Of a stretch of 64,000 bases of DNA, positions 55,351-63,934 are shown in pieces. The DNA is taken from NCBI GenBank assembly GCA_018266845.1, contig JAFDZO010000010.1, forward strand, positions 62,001 through 126,000, written 5' to 3'. How positions within the stretch are numbered: position 1 is the stretch's first letter; each line of letters starts with the position of its first letter. The DNA comes from Bacteroidota bacterium (GTDB lineage: Bacteria > Bacteroidota > Ignavibacteria > Tepidaquicellales > Tepidaquicellaceae). The translations under genes and the position numbers were made by a program. The notes beneath the pieces were generated by a model. The model had not been told where the DNA came from and ran no database searches. It saw nothing but the letters and a program-made list of their open reading frames with translations.

Positions 55351-55396
55351 TTTTGTGCAAAATAAAGATAGTTTGCTAACTTTATTTTGCACAAAA
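55351..55396. repeat. Perfect 17-bp inverted repeat
   Basis: TTTTGTGCAAAATAAAG (55351-55367), 12-base spacer, CTTTATTTTGCACAAAA (55380-55396). It lies between two T9SS cargo genes, 22 bases after the first. No T-run follows on either strand, so it is not a classic intrinsic terminator and could be a regulator site or RNA hairpin. Confidence 0.75.
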
Positions 55397-55495
55397 AACC
55401 TAAAAAATGCTTTATAAATTGCCTTGCATTTTTGAATTAAATGTAGTTTATTGACTCCAAGTTTATAGGCATCAAATCTAAAGTTTAAACAATTC

Positions 55496-57349
55496 ATGAA
55501 AACAAGAATACTTCTCGTCTTGTCTCTACTATTGTTATGCTCCCTGCATAATAAAGTCTTTTCCCAATGGTCCACAAGTCCATTAGTGAACAATCCTGTT
55601 TGTCAGATTACCGGCAATCAGTCAAATTGCGTTTCAGTATCTGATCAAAAAGGCGGAGCAATTATTTGCTGGGAAGATGACAGAAACGGAAACAAAGACA
55701 TTTACGCCCAAAGAATGAGCCAATACGGTCAGCCTATGTGGCTTACAGGCGGTGTAAAAATCTGCGGCGCAAGCGGCGACCAGATGTATCCGCAGCTTTG
55801 CACTGACGGAAACGGCGGAGCTATTATCTGCTGGTCAGATGATAGAAACCACACCGGAGATGTTTATGCTCAAAGAGTTAAAGTTGACGGAACAATTATG
55901 TGGGCAAATGACGGCGTGCTTTGCACAACTGAAGGAACAAGCGTTCCTGCATCACTTTGCCACCCTGCTATTCAGCACTCAGGTTCAGGAGCAATTGTTT
56001 GCGCTAATAACTCTCACGGAGTAAAAGGCATTAAGCTTACTGCTTACGGCGAGTATGAATGGGGAGCTATTGCAGGTAACTACATGAGAACTGTAGCTTC
56101 GGGCTTCTTTGTAAATACTGTTGCAGGAATTCAAATGTGTCCTGATGGCGGTAACGGCGCTCACGTTTGCTGGAGCGGCTGGGACGGCTTAACACACGGA
56201 CATAAAGTTTATGCGCAGCATTTGAACTCAGACGGTACTGCTCACTGGTCAGGCGCTATGGGTAAAAGAGTTTGTAATCAATCAGAAGGACATCAAAAGA
56301 AACCAAGAATTTGCAGCGATGAAGTTGCAGGCTGTGAAATTGTATGGGAAGACGGCAGAAGAGATACGAATACAGTAACAGGAAGACCTAACCATGATAT
56401 TTATTGCAACAGATTAGACTGGAACGGAAACCATCAGTGGAATTCTGACGGACATCCGGTTTGTACAGATACCGCTGACCAGACAAACCCTTCATGTATC
56501 CCGGATAGCTGGGAAGGCATGCACTGCGTATGGCAGGATTACAGAAATTATGATGCCGGTCCTGACTCAGGGCTTGGTGTAAACTTATATTGTCAGGATG
56601 TACATTTTAATGGATATAACAGATGGACTCATAATGGTGTTCAGGCAGCTATACTTTGTGATGTAGGTAAAGCTCAAGACCCAAGATACAATCCTCAAAT
56701 TTGCGCTAACGATGATATTGGCGGATTTATGCTTTGCTGGTTAGGATATTCAGATACAACAGGTCATTCATTAAATAACTTTGGCGTATATTGCCAGAGA
56801 ATGAGCTACGGCGGTCAGCATCAGTGGCATCCGACAACTCCGGGAGTTTCAGGACATCCGAACGGAGCAAGGGTTTCTATAAAGCCGGGTGATAAAAACT
56901 GTGTTACAATGTGCAACAACAGAACCGTAACCGATGCAGGCGGTGATGATTCAAGCGGCGCAGTTATCGCATGGGCTGATGATAGAGATTTCGGTTCAAC
57001 GCAAACCGATATTTATGCTCAACACATAAAATCAACATCTGATTTAGGCGATGTTCGCGCAGGCGGAAATAACGGAAACGGCGCTGACAGAGTTATATTA
57101 AATCAAAATACACCAAATCCATTCAATCCTTCTACTGTAATTTCTTTCAGCCTTCCGCAAGGCGAGTTTGTAACAGTAAAAGTATTTGATATGCTTGGAA
57201 GGGAAGTTTCTACCTTGATAAACGGACAGCTGGCGGCAGGTTCACATAGCGTTGTTTGGAATGCAAACAACCTTACCTCCGGCGCTTACTTCTATAAAAT
57301 TCAGGCAGGAGCTTACTCAGAAATTAAAAAAATGCTTCTTGTAAAATAG
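55496..57349 (+). CDS. T9SS-secreted repeat protein (propeller-like), paralog of 47610-49334
   Basis: 617 residues. Signal peptide (ILLVLSLLLLCSLHNKVFSQ) followed by about seven repeats with G-G-A-I-I-C-W-x-D-D-R cores and D-I-Y-A-Q-R strands (GNGGAIICWSDDRNHTGDVY, DSSGAVIAWADDRDFG). The repeats here are richer in cysteine and tryptophan than in the paralog (ICGAS, LCHPA, CNNRT), so disulfides may stabilise the blades. The sorting domain has NQNTPNPFNPSTVISFSLP and ends in KKMLLVK. A terminator follows. Function unknown. Confidence 0.87.
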   Translation: MKTRILLVLSLLLLCSLHNKVFSQWSTSPLVNNPVCQITGNQSNCVSVSDQKGGAIICWEDDRNGNKDIYAQRMSQYGQPMWLTGGVKICGASGDQMYPQLCTDGNGGAIICWSDDRNHTGDVYAQRVKVDGTIMWANDGVLCTTEGTSVPASLCHPAIQHSGSGAIVCANNSHGVKGIKLTAYGEYEWGAIAGNYMRTVASGFFVNTVAGIQMCPDGGNGAHVCWSGWDGLTHGHKVYAQHLNSDGTAHWSGAMGKRVCNQSEGHQKKPRICSDEVAGCEIVWEDGRRDTNTVTGRPNHDIYCNRLDWNGNHQWNSDGHPVCTDTADQTNPSCIPDSWEGMHCVWQDYRNYDAGPDSGLGVNLYCQDVHFNGYNRWTHNGVQAAILCDVGKAQDPRYNPQICANDDIGGFMLCWLGYSDTTGHSLNNFGVYCQRMSYGGQHQWHPTTPGVSGHPNGARVSIKPGDKNCVTMCNNRTVTDAGGDDSSGAVIAWADDRDFGSTQTDIYAQHIKSTSDLGDVRAGGNNGNGADRVILNQNTPNPFNPSTVISFSLPQGEFVTVKVFDMLGREVSTLINGQLAAGSHSVVWNANNLTSGAYFYKIQAGAYSEIKKMLLVK

Positions 57350-57381
57350 TCTTACTTAGATTAATTCATTACCCCTAAAAC

Positions 57382-57416
57382 AAAGGCAGCTAAGTTAAAT
57401 TAGCTGCCTTTTTTGT
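57382..57416 (+). terminator. Intrinsic terminator after the repeat-protein gene
   Basis: AAAGGCAGCTAA (57382-57393), loop GTTAAA, TTAGCTGCCTTT (57400-57411), then TTT. Confidence 0.9.
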
Positions 57417-57491
57417 ATGGTGAAAAGTTATATCTAAAATACTTAGGCTTGGCCGGTTTTTATTCCCGTCAGGCATAAATTATCGTTAGCT

Positions 57492-58109
57492 CTATATCAC
57501 TACCAGCTTTTTATCCTCAACACCGTACCCCTCCAATTCATTATAATCAATAACATTAACTTTTTGCTTCAATCCTTTTATCTCTTCAGAAATATCTCCG
57601 CCTTTTATTAAAATATATCTGCCGTTGTTATTCATAAAATCTTTTCCGAATTTCATTACCTCTTTTACGGGAGCTACAGCTTTTGCGGTAACAAAATCAA
57701 ATCTCCCTTGATATTCTTTTTTTCTTCCAATTTCTTCGCCTCTCCCTGCAATTGCCGTAATATTTTCTAATTCCATTTTAGCAATAACATCATTCACAAC
57801 CATAATTTTTTTTGATATGGAATCCACGCATAAAATTTTTGCTTTCGGGAAAATTATTTTCAGCGGAATGCCCGGAAATCCTCCTCCCGTTCCAATATCA
57901 ACTAAAGAAAAATTCCCGCCGGGATTGAATTTCGTGAGAAAGAAAACCGAGTTGATAATATTATTTTCTATGCTTTCCTGTTTCCGCGATACGAGATTTA
58001 TCTTCGCGTTCCATTCCATAAGCAAAGCATTGTACTGCAAAAATTTTTCATAGACAGAAAAATCACTTATTTTTAGCTCTTTTTCTAAAAATTCTTTTAA
58101 TCTTTCCAA
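57492..58109 (-). CDS. rsmG: 16S rRNA (guanine527-N7) methyltransferase
   Basis: 205 residues, the RsmG/GidB length. It methylates N7 of G527 in the 530 loop of 16S rRNA. The SAM site is VDIGTGGGFPGIPLKI, with YNALLMEWNAKINLVSRK upstream and FDFVTAKAVAPVKEV after. Loss of this gene in other bacteria gives mild streptomycin resistance. It is divergent from rplY, with 104 bases between the starts. Confidence 0.95.
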   Translation of the reverse strand: MERLKEFLEKELKISDFSVYEKFLQYNALLMEWNAKINLVSRKQESIENNIINSVFFLTKFNPGGNFSLVDIGTGGGFPGIPLKIIFPKAKILCVDSISKKIMVVNDVIAKMELENITAIAGRGEEIGRKKEYQGRFDFVTAKAVAPVKEVMKFGKDFMNNNGRYILIKGGDISEEIKGLKQKVNVIDYNELEGYGVEDKKLVVI

Positions 58110-58213
58110 CTTATTCTCAAATAAAATTTACCTGAAATTAACTATTATTTTGCATTGATTAAATTCACAAAAACCCTTAATTTAAAGTTTATTCATTTTT
58201 TAATTCACTCACT

Positions 58214-58855
58214 ATGTCAGAAATTAATATAACGGCTGTAAAAAGAGAAGATTTTAAAGGCTCAGCCACGCTAAACTACAGAAAAAATGGTATGGTTCCC
58301 GGCATTTTCTACGGGCATGCATCAGGCAATATTCCGATTGCCGTTAACGAACTCGCGTTAAGACCATTAATTTATACATCTGAATCTCACGTCGTAAATC
58401 TTAATATTGAAGGCGTAAACGAAAAATTTAATGCTATTATCAAAGATGTGCAGTTCCATCCTCTTTCGGACAGACCAATTCATTTTGATTTTCAGGCATT
58501 GAGCGAAGACAGGGAAATCCACATCGAAGTTCCGGTGCATTTGGTAAACAATGCTATTGGTGTAAGAAACGGCGGACTTCTTCAGCACGTATTCCACAAA
58601 CTTGAAGTGGTATGTCTCCCGAAGAATATTCCTGCGCAAATCGAAATTGATATAGTAAACCTTGACATTCATCAATCCATTAAGATTGGCGATTTGAAAT
58701 ACGAAGGCGTAAAGTTTGTTAACGATGCAAACGCTACTATTGTAGCTGTTGTTCCCCCGACTAAGGCTTCTGATGCTGCTGCCGGCGCTGAAGGCGCAGA
58801 TGCTGCTAAAGAGCCTGAAGTAGTTGCAAAAGGCAAGAAGGAAGAAGATAAATAA
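58214..58855 (+). CDS. rplY: 50S ribosomal protein L25 (CTC form)
   Basis: 213 residues, so the long CTC form with a C-terminal extension rather than the short E. coli L25. The N-terminal 5S-rRNA binding domain (about 1-95; REDFKGSATLNYRKNGMVPG, FNAIIKDVQFHPLSDRPIH) is followed by a beta domain (about 96-180) and a Lys/Glu/Ala-rich tail. It binds 5S rRNA in the large subunit. pth follows 199 bases later, the usual rplY-pth neighbourhood, but separated by a terminator hairpin. Confidence 0.95.
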   Translation: MSEINITAVKREDFKGSATLNYRKNGMVPGIFYGHASGNIPIAVNELALRPLIYTSESHVVNLNIEGVNEKFNAIIKDVQFHPLSDRPIHFDFQALSEDREIHIEVPVHLVNNAIGVRNGGLLQHVFHKLEVVCLPKNIPAQIEIDIVNLDIHQSIKIGDLKYEGVKFVNDANATIVAVVPPTKASDAAAGAEGADAAKEPEVVAKGKKEEDK

Positions 58856-58908
58856 AAATCTTCCCTTTTATTCTCATCTCAAATTTCATTTAAAATATTT
58901 ATATTATA

Positions 58909-58948
58909 ATTCTCTTCTTTCTTTTTACGGAAAGAAGAGAATATTTTC
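58909..58948 (+). terminator. Terminator-like hairpin between rplY and pth
   Basis: ATTCTCTTCTTTC (58909-58921), loop TTTTTACG, GAAAGAAGAGAAT (58930-58942), then ATTTT. A 13-bp perfect stem. Confidence 0.75.
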
Positions 58949-59054
58949 TAAAGCAGTTCTTGTGTTTTTAATAATGTCCCTGCGCCGTTTTTAAAAAAAT
59001 TTGTTTTAGAATTCAATTCGCATCCCTCAACATAGGGATAAACCAAACTAAAAA

Positions 59055-59639
59055 ATGAAATTAATCGCTGCTCTTGGAAACCCGGGTCCCAAATACGAAT
59101 TAAACCGCCACAATATCGGATTTATCGTTCTCGATTTACTCTCTGACAATCTTGGTATCAATTTTAAAGCAGGCAAAGGCGATTGGTACTATGCTCAGGG
59201 AAAAATTGACAATCAGGATTTTATGCTCCTGAAACCGACTACCTTTATGAATAACAGCGGGCACGCTGTCAAAGAATTCGCTGACTCCCACAATATTAAA
59301 TACTCCGACCTGCTTCTTGTCTATGATGATTTCCAGCTTCCGCTCGGAACTATCCGTGTGAGAAGAATGGGCTCTGACGGCGGGCATAACGGAATTAAAA
59401 ATATTATTTATCATCTAAACACTATTGAGTTTCCGAGAATGAGAATCGGCATCGGTCCTGATGAAATTATTAAGGGCGAGGACTATGTTGATTACGTTCT
59501 TACAAACTTTACCGACGAAGAAATTGAAACAATAAAACAGCTTCTCCCGCATTATTTCAACTGTATCATTAGCTATCTCACTAAAGATATTGTTCAAGTA
59601 ATGAATGAGTACAACAGAAGCTTTATTGTAAAAGAATAA
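59055..59639 (+). CDS. pth: Peptidyl-tRNA hydrolase
   Basis: 194 residues. It releases peptides from prematurely dropped peptidyl-tRNA. The start GNPGPKYELNRHNIGF holds the catalytic histidine H19; LLVYDDFQLPLGTIRVRR and the GSDGGHNGIKNI loop that contacts substrate are intact. It precedes hppA by 42 bases; a weak hairpin with AATAAAGC arms lies between. Confidence 0.96.
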   Translation: MKLIAALGNPGPKYELNRHNIGFIVLDLLSDNLGINFKAGKGDWYYAQGKIDNQDFMLLKPTTFMNNSGHAVKEFADSHNIKYSDLLLVYDDFQLPLGTIRVRRMGSDGGHNGIKNIIYHLNTIEFPRMRIGIGPDEIIKGEDYVDYVLTNFTDEEIETIKQLLPHYFNCIISYLTKDIVQVMNEYNRSFIVKE

Positions 59640-59681
59640 AGCCTTACTTACAGCTTTTATTTATTCAAAAACAAAATATAC

Positions 59682-62120
59682 ATGAAAAAAAACTTATTGC
59701 TCTCAATTTTAATGGTTCTGGCGCTGCCTGTGTTTGCATTTGCAAGCGAAGCCGACCTTAAAATTCCTGAGTTTTCCCCTGCGCAGAACCAGTATCTTTA
59801 TATGGGTTTTGCAGTCTGCGCCTTTGGTTTACTTTTCGGATTGATGCAATTTCTTAAAGTAAAAAAATTGCCCGCGCATAAGTCTATGCTTGATGTTGCG
59901 CAGATTATTTTTGAAACTTGTAAGACTTATCTTATTCAACAGGGAAAATTCCTCTTTATTCTTTTTGTTATTATCGGCGCTATTATCGGATTTTATTTCG
60001 GCTTCCTGCAGCATCAGTCAGCGGGCGGCGTTGTGCTTATTCTTCTATGGACGGTTATCGGTATTCTCGGCTCTTACGGTGTTGCATGGTTCGGTATCAG
60101 AATGAATACTCTTGCTAACTCAAGAATGGCTTTTGCTTCGTTAAGAAGAAAACCCCTTGCTCTTTTAAATATTCCTCTCGATGCAGGTATGTCTATCGGC
60201 GTTGTGCTGATTTGTATCGAGCTTCTTTTAATGCTTATAATTCTTCTGTTCGTTCCGCGTGAGCTTGCAGGAGCATCTTTCATCGGCTTTGCTATCGGTG
60301 AATCTCTCGGCGCATCAGCGCTCAGAATCGCCGGCGGTATCTTCACAAAGATTGCCGATATTGGTTCTGACTTAATGAAAGTTGTTTTCAAAATCAAAGA
60401 AGACGATCCGCGTAACCCGGGCGTTATTGCAGACTGTACAGGTGATAACGCAGGTGATTCAGTCGGTCCTACGGCTGACGGTTTTGAAACATACGGCGTA
60501 ACAGGTGTTGCTCTTATTTCATTCATCGTTCTTGCAGTTACCGGCGCAGGATTTCAGGCAGAGCTTCTCGTATGGATTTTCGTAATGCGTGTGCTTATGA
60601 TTCTTACTTCCATCGCAGCTTTCTATATCAATAAAGCATTCTCCAGCGCAAAGTATTCTAAAGCTGAAGACCTTGATTTCGAAAAGCCGCTTACTTCATT
60701 AGTATGGATTACATCCATTCTTTCAATTGTAGTTACATTCGGAGTATCGTATGTTTTAATCGGTCATCTTGCAAATAATCTATGGATGACTCTTTCAATT
60801 ATTATTTCCTGCGGAACTTTGGGCGCAGCGCTTATTCCCGAGTTCACAAAAATCTTTACATCACCAAAATCAGGACACGTACAGGAAGTTGTTGAGTCTT
60901 CAAAAGAAGGCGGCGCTTCTCTTACAATTCTTTCCGGTTTAGTAGCAGGTAACTTATCTGCTTTCTGGAAAGGCATGGTATTCTTTGTGCTGATGTTCAT
61001 TGCTTACTATACTTCACACAGCATCAACGTTGCAGGTCAGCCTGAAATTATGATTTACCCGGCTATCTTTGCATTTGGTCTTGTTGCCTTCGGATTCTTG
61101 GGTATGGGTCCTGTTACAATCGCCGTTGACTCATACGGTCCTGTAACAGATAACGCTCAGTCAGTTTATGAATTATCATTGATAGAAGAAAACAAAGAAA
61201 AGAACAGCGCAGATATTGAAAAGGAATTCGGTTTCAAGCCTGACTGGGAAAAAGCAAAATTATATCTGGAAGAAAACGATGGTGCAGGAAACACATTCAA
61301 AGCTACTGCAAAGCCTGTGCTTATCGGTACGGCAGTTGTAGGCGCTACAACAATGATTTTCTCGCTCATCCTTGTTTTAAAAAGCACACTTGGGTTTGAG
61401 CCTGAAATGGTTCTTAACTTATTAAACCCATGGTCACTTCTCGGTTTCTTATGCGGCGGCGCGGTCATTTACTGGTTCACAGGCGCTTCTACTCAGGCAG
61501 TTACAGTCGGCGCTTACAGAGCAGTAGAATACATTAAGAGAAATATTAACCTTGATGAAAATGCAGATATGTCAGCATCTACAGAGAAGTCAAAAGAAGT
61601 TGTGAAGATTTGTACTGAATATGCTCAAAAAGGTATGTTCAATATCTTCATCGCAATTTTCTGTTTTGCGCTTGCGTTTGCTATGTTCTCTGCTCCGTCT
61701 GATTTAGTAGGCACAATGGATATTAAAGCAAAAATTGCTGCTTCTGCTCCTGCATGTTTCTTCGTAGCATATCTTATTTCAATTGCAGTTATCGGTCTGT
61801 TTCAGGCATTGTTTATGGCAAATGCCGGCGGCGCATGGGATAACGCAAAGAAGGTTGTTGAAACCGATTTAAGAGAAAAAGGAACTCCGCTTCACGATGC
61901 AACAGTTATCGGCGATACAGTGGGTGATCCGTTCAAAGATACATCTTCAGTAGCATTGAACCCGATTATTAAGTTCACAACATTGTTCGGACTTCTTGCT
62001 ATGGAAATTGCCATCTCAGAAGGCTTCAGAACAATAGCTCCTAAAGTAGGTATTGTATTTTTCTTGATTGCATTGTTATTCGTATGGCGCTCATTCTATA
62101 AGATGAGAATCAAATCATAG
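59682..62120 (+). CDS. hppA: Membrane-bound proton-translocating pyrophosphatase, divergent clade
   Basis: 812 residues with about 16 membrane helices and an N-terminal signal-like segment. It couples pyrophosphate hydrolysis to cation pumping. The Mg-PPi motif reads EDDPRNPGVIADCTGDNAGD then SVGPTADGFETYG, in place of the usual DNVGDNVGD-x-AG-MG-x-DLFGSY, and GDTVGDPFKDTSSVALN is kept near the end. The position that separates K-dependent (Ala) from K-independent (Lys) enzymes reads GASTQAVT, with Gln. This fits the divergent clade known from Chlorobi-type bacteria rather than the two common classes. A charged 60-residue loop (about 505-555) is inserted. Confidence 0.9.
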   Translation: MKKNLLLSILMVLALPVFAFASEADLKIPEFSPAQNQYLYMGFAVCAFGLLFGLMQFLKVKKLPAHKSMLDVAQIIFETCKTYLIQQGKFLFILFVIIGAIIGFYFGFLQHQSAGGVVLILLWTVIGILGSYGVAWFGIRMNTLANSRMAFASLRRKPLALLNIPLDAGMSIGVVLICIELLLMLIILLFVPRELAGASFIGFAIGESLGASALRIAGGIFTKIADIGSDLMKVVFKIKEDDPRNPGVIADCTGDNAGDSVGPTADGFETYGVTGVALISFIVLAVTGAGFQAELLVWIFVMRVLMILTSIAAFYINKAFSSAKYSKAEDLDFEKPLTSLVWITSILSIVVTFGVSYVLIGHLANNLWMTLSIIISCGTLGAALIPEFTKIFTSPKSGHVQEVVESSKEGGASLTILSGLVAGNLSAFWKGMVFFVLMFIAYYTSHSINVAGQPEIMIYPAIFAFGLVAFGFLGMGPVTIAVDSYGPVTDNAQSVYELSLIEENKEKNSADIEKEFGFKPDWEKAKLYLEENDGAGNTFKATAKPVLIGTAVVGATTMIFSLILVLKSTLGFEPEMVLNLLNPWSLLGFLCGGAVIYWFTGASTQAVTVGAYRAVEYIKRNINLDENADMSASTEKSKEVVKICTEYAQKGMFNIFIAIFCFALAFAMFSAPSDLVGTMDIKAKIAASAPACFFVAYLISIAVIGLFQALFMANAGGAWDNAKKVVETDLREKGTPLHDATVIGDTVGDPFKDTSSVALNPIIKFTTLFGLLAMEIAISEGFRTIAPKVGIVFFLIALLFVWRSFYKMRIKS

Positions 62121-62211
62121 TTCAGAATTCAGAGCGCAGACTTCAGATTTAAAATCTGTTATCTGAAATCATAATTCTGAAATCAAAAAAAAGTCACTGT
62201 TATAAAAACCA

Positions 62212-62247
62212 AACCCTCACAGACGAAAGTTTGTGAGGGTTTTTTGT
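62212..62247 (+). terminator. Intrinsic terminator after hppA
   Basis: AACCCTCACA (62212-62221) pairs with TGTGAGGGTT (62232-62241), followed by TTTTT. Confidence 0.88.
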
Positions 62248-62391
62248 TTGTGTTATTTAATCAATGTAAAGTTTGACCTGTCAGGTCATTTTATTTATAT
62301 GATGATGGAGCAAATATTAGACCACAACATTCGGCAATAACATGGATGGTTTAATTTGTTTAAAGAAAAAAAGTTATGCCATATAACCAAA

Positions 62392-62428
62392 CCCTCACAG
62401 TTCTCTGGTGAATTGTGAGGGATTTTTG
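62392..62428 (+). terminator. Second, related terminator-like hairpin
   Basis: CCCTCACA (62392-62399) pairs with TGTGAGGG (62414-62421), followed by ATTTTTG. The 14 bases CCAAACCCTCACAG are shared with the hppA terminator 180 bases earlier, so one is probably a duplicate. No gene lies between. Confidence 0.7.
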
Positions 62429-62497
62429 TTTGGCGATAAAATTAACAACTCGTAAAATTAAGCAAAATATTCAGAAGGTGGGAGTATATTGTGCTCC

Positions 62498-62817
62498 CTC
62501 CCCTTTGTAAGAGCAATTATATACGAGTTGGAACAAACGCAGAGAAAGTAGTTAGTAGTTTAAATTCTCCCCTTGAGGGGAGCCCGACCGAAGGTCGGGA
62601 GGGGTGTTTGAACGAACACCCACCGTCTCGCTTTGCTCGACACCTCCCTCAAGGGAGGAATTTTTGTTCTTGTTCCAACTGGTATATAGTTACTTTTATA
62701 AGGGGAGGGCAGAGAGGGGTTTAACGCAAGTTTGTGATACAAAACTGAATAATAAATTTATAATGTATAATTATGCGTTAAACCACCCCTTTAATTCCCC
62801 TCCTTATGAAGGAGGGG
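62498..62817. repeat. Composite nested inverted repeat
   Basis: Outer arms 62498-62536 and 62670-62707 (about 38 bases, mostly complementary) enclose CTCCCC-TTGA-GGGGAG (62567-62582), CCCGACC/GGTCGGG (62583-62599) and GGGTGTT/AACACCC (62602-62621). A second nested set, GGGGTTTAACGCA (62716-62728) with TGCGTTAAACCACCCC (62774-62789), and a CCCCTCCTT-ATG-AAGGAGGGG hairpin (62797-62817) adjoin it. No protein homology. It fills most of the 809-base gap after hppA. Confidence 0.75.
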
Positions 62818-62929
62818 AAAATAATCATCTTTCTCGTTGCTACGCTCCCGCGTAGCAGCGGAAGTAAACCCCCAGCATTGTTTCCGAACAACGAACTCCG
62901 AATAACGAACAACGATCACCAACTGACCG

Positions 62930-63418
62930 CTATTCATCCAATGGAAGCGGCACAACAAACCTGTCCGTCGGCTCGGGAAAAGTCAGTCGCCCCGGAAGCA
63001 TTTTGGAATTTGCGCCGGGTTTTTTCCTGTCCTCAAAAAGCAGGGGATAGTAAACTCTTCCGCGCAGCTTCTTGGCGTCTCTTTCAATATTAACGAGATG
63101 CTCATCCTTCCATGAAATTTTTCTCGGCTTATGTTTTTTTAGAGCATCGTAATTGCCGTCGGGAAAATGCGTAAGGAACCATCGGGCAGTTTCGTAGTCG
63201 CCAGAAAGCAAAACGCGGGCGATATTCATTTTTGCGTAATCCCACATTCTGCCTTCCTCATGCTGAAGGATTTCGCGCAAGTCATGGTTTTCCGGTTTGC
63301 TTAAAAATTGCGATACGGCAGAGCGTGTAACGTGCAGGTCATCGGCAATGTTTTGGATGATTCCGAATGAAAAGGGAATTGCTTTGAGAACTTTTTCTCT
63401 TGTAATTTTATTCGTCAT
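62930..63418 (-). CDS. Orphan HTH protein, possibly terminase-small-subunit-like
   Basis: 162 residues. The N-terminal half has a helix-turn-helix (IIQNIADDLHVTRSAVSQFL) and a helical segment (MWDYAKMNIARVLLSGDYET, then ARWFLTHFPDGNYD) of the kind seen in phage terminase small subunits and related DNA-binding proteins. The rest is basic and Pro-rich. No capsid, portal or integrase genes lie nearby, so it may be a stray phage remnant or a domesticated regulator. It sits between palindrome-rich DNA and an AT-rich region. Confidence 0.6.
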   Translation of the reverse strand: MTNKITREKVLKAIPFSFGIIQNIADDLHVTRSAVSQFLSKPENHDLREILQHEEGRMWDYAKMNIARVLLSGDYETARWFLTHFPDGNYDALKKHKPRKISWKDEHLVNIERDAKKLRGRVYYPLLFEDRKKPGANSKMLPGRLTFPEPTDRFVVPLPLDE

Positions 63419-63707
63419 AATATTTTTTCCGGTGCAAGTTATATTGCGTTGAGATGAAATTCAAAGCGAAAGAGCCTATTAGCAGTAATAGGTAATTTTT
63501 TTTATTTTTTGCTTGACAAAGAAAATTAAGCAGAAAATGTAGGAATGCGCGAAGAAATCAGGAAAGTTTTAGCTTGTTTTAATAGCTGTTTATATCATGC
63601 TCCAAAAAATGTAAAAATAAATTATTGATTTATCAATAATGTAAATGCAATCATGTCGTTTTAAGCGTAAGTTGCAAAATTTGCCCATTTTTAACCAAAA
63701 TGCCCAT

Positions 63708-63870
63708 AAAAAAAAATGCCCGCCGGCAAAAGCCAACGGGCATCCCTCTAAGAAAGGAATCGTAGTATCTCACCTCGATCCCGTACTAAATTAAAATTAT
63801 TAACCTAAAAGTGCAACCCCTAAAACAAATTCTGCCCCCATTTTTTTAATCACTTTCTTGGCTGTTTTTT
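63708..63870 (-). ncRNA. Candidate small RNA with strong minus-strand terminator
   Basis: On the minus strand a stem ATGCCCGTTGGC/GCCGGCGGGCAT (63716-63743, one internal mismatch pair) is followed by nine T, a strong intrinsic terminator. Just upstream is a second hairpin GGGATCG/CGATTCC (63756-63762 with 63776-63782). No minus-strand gene lies to its right for about 190 bases, so the terminator must end a short transcript. A 13-codon frame (63841-63800, MGAEFVLGVALLG) lies inside and could be a micropeptide. The 5' end is uncertain, and the region upstream of the HTH gene (63419-63707) holds only small AT-rich palindromes. Confidence 0.4.
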
Positions 63871-63934
63871 TATAGGGGGATTGTGCTTTTTTTATTAATT
63901 TTATTTATCCGAACATATACCTATCTTTATTTTT

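Noticed and set aside
62491-63093. Several short plus-strand open frames
   Set aside because: They run through nested palindromes and the antisense of the HTH gene, with biased composition and no start signals.
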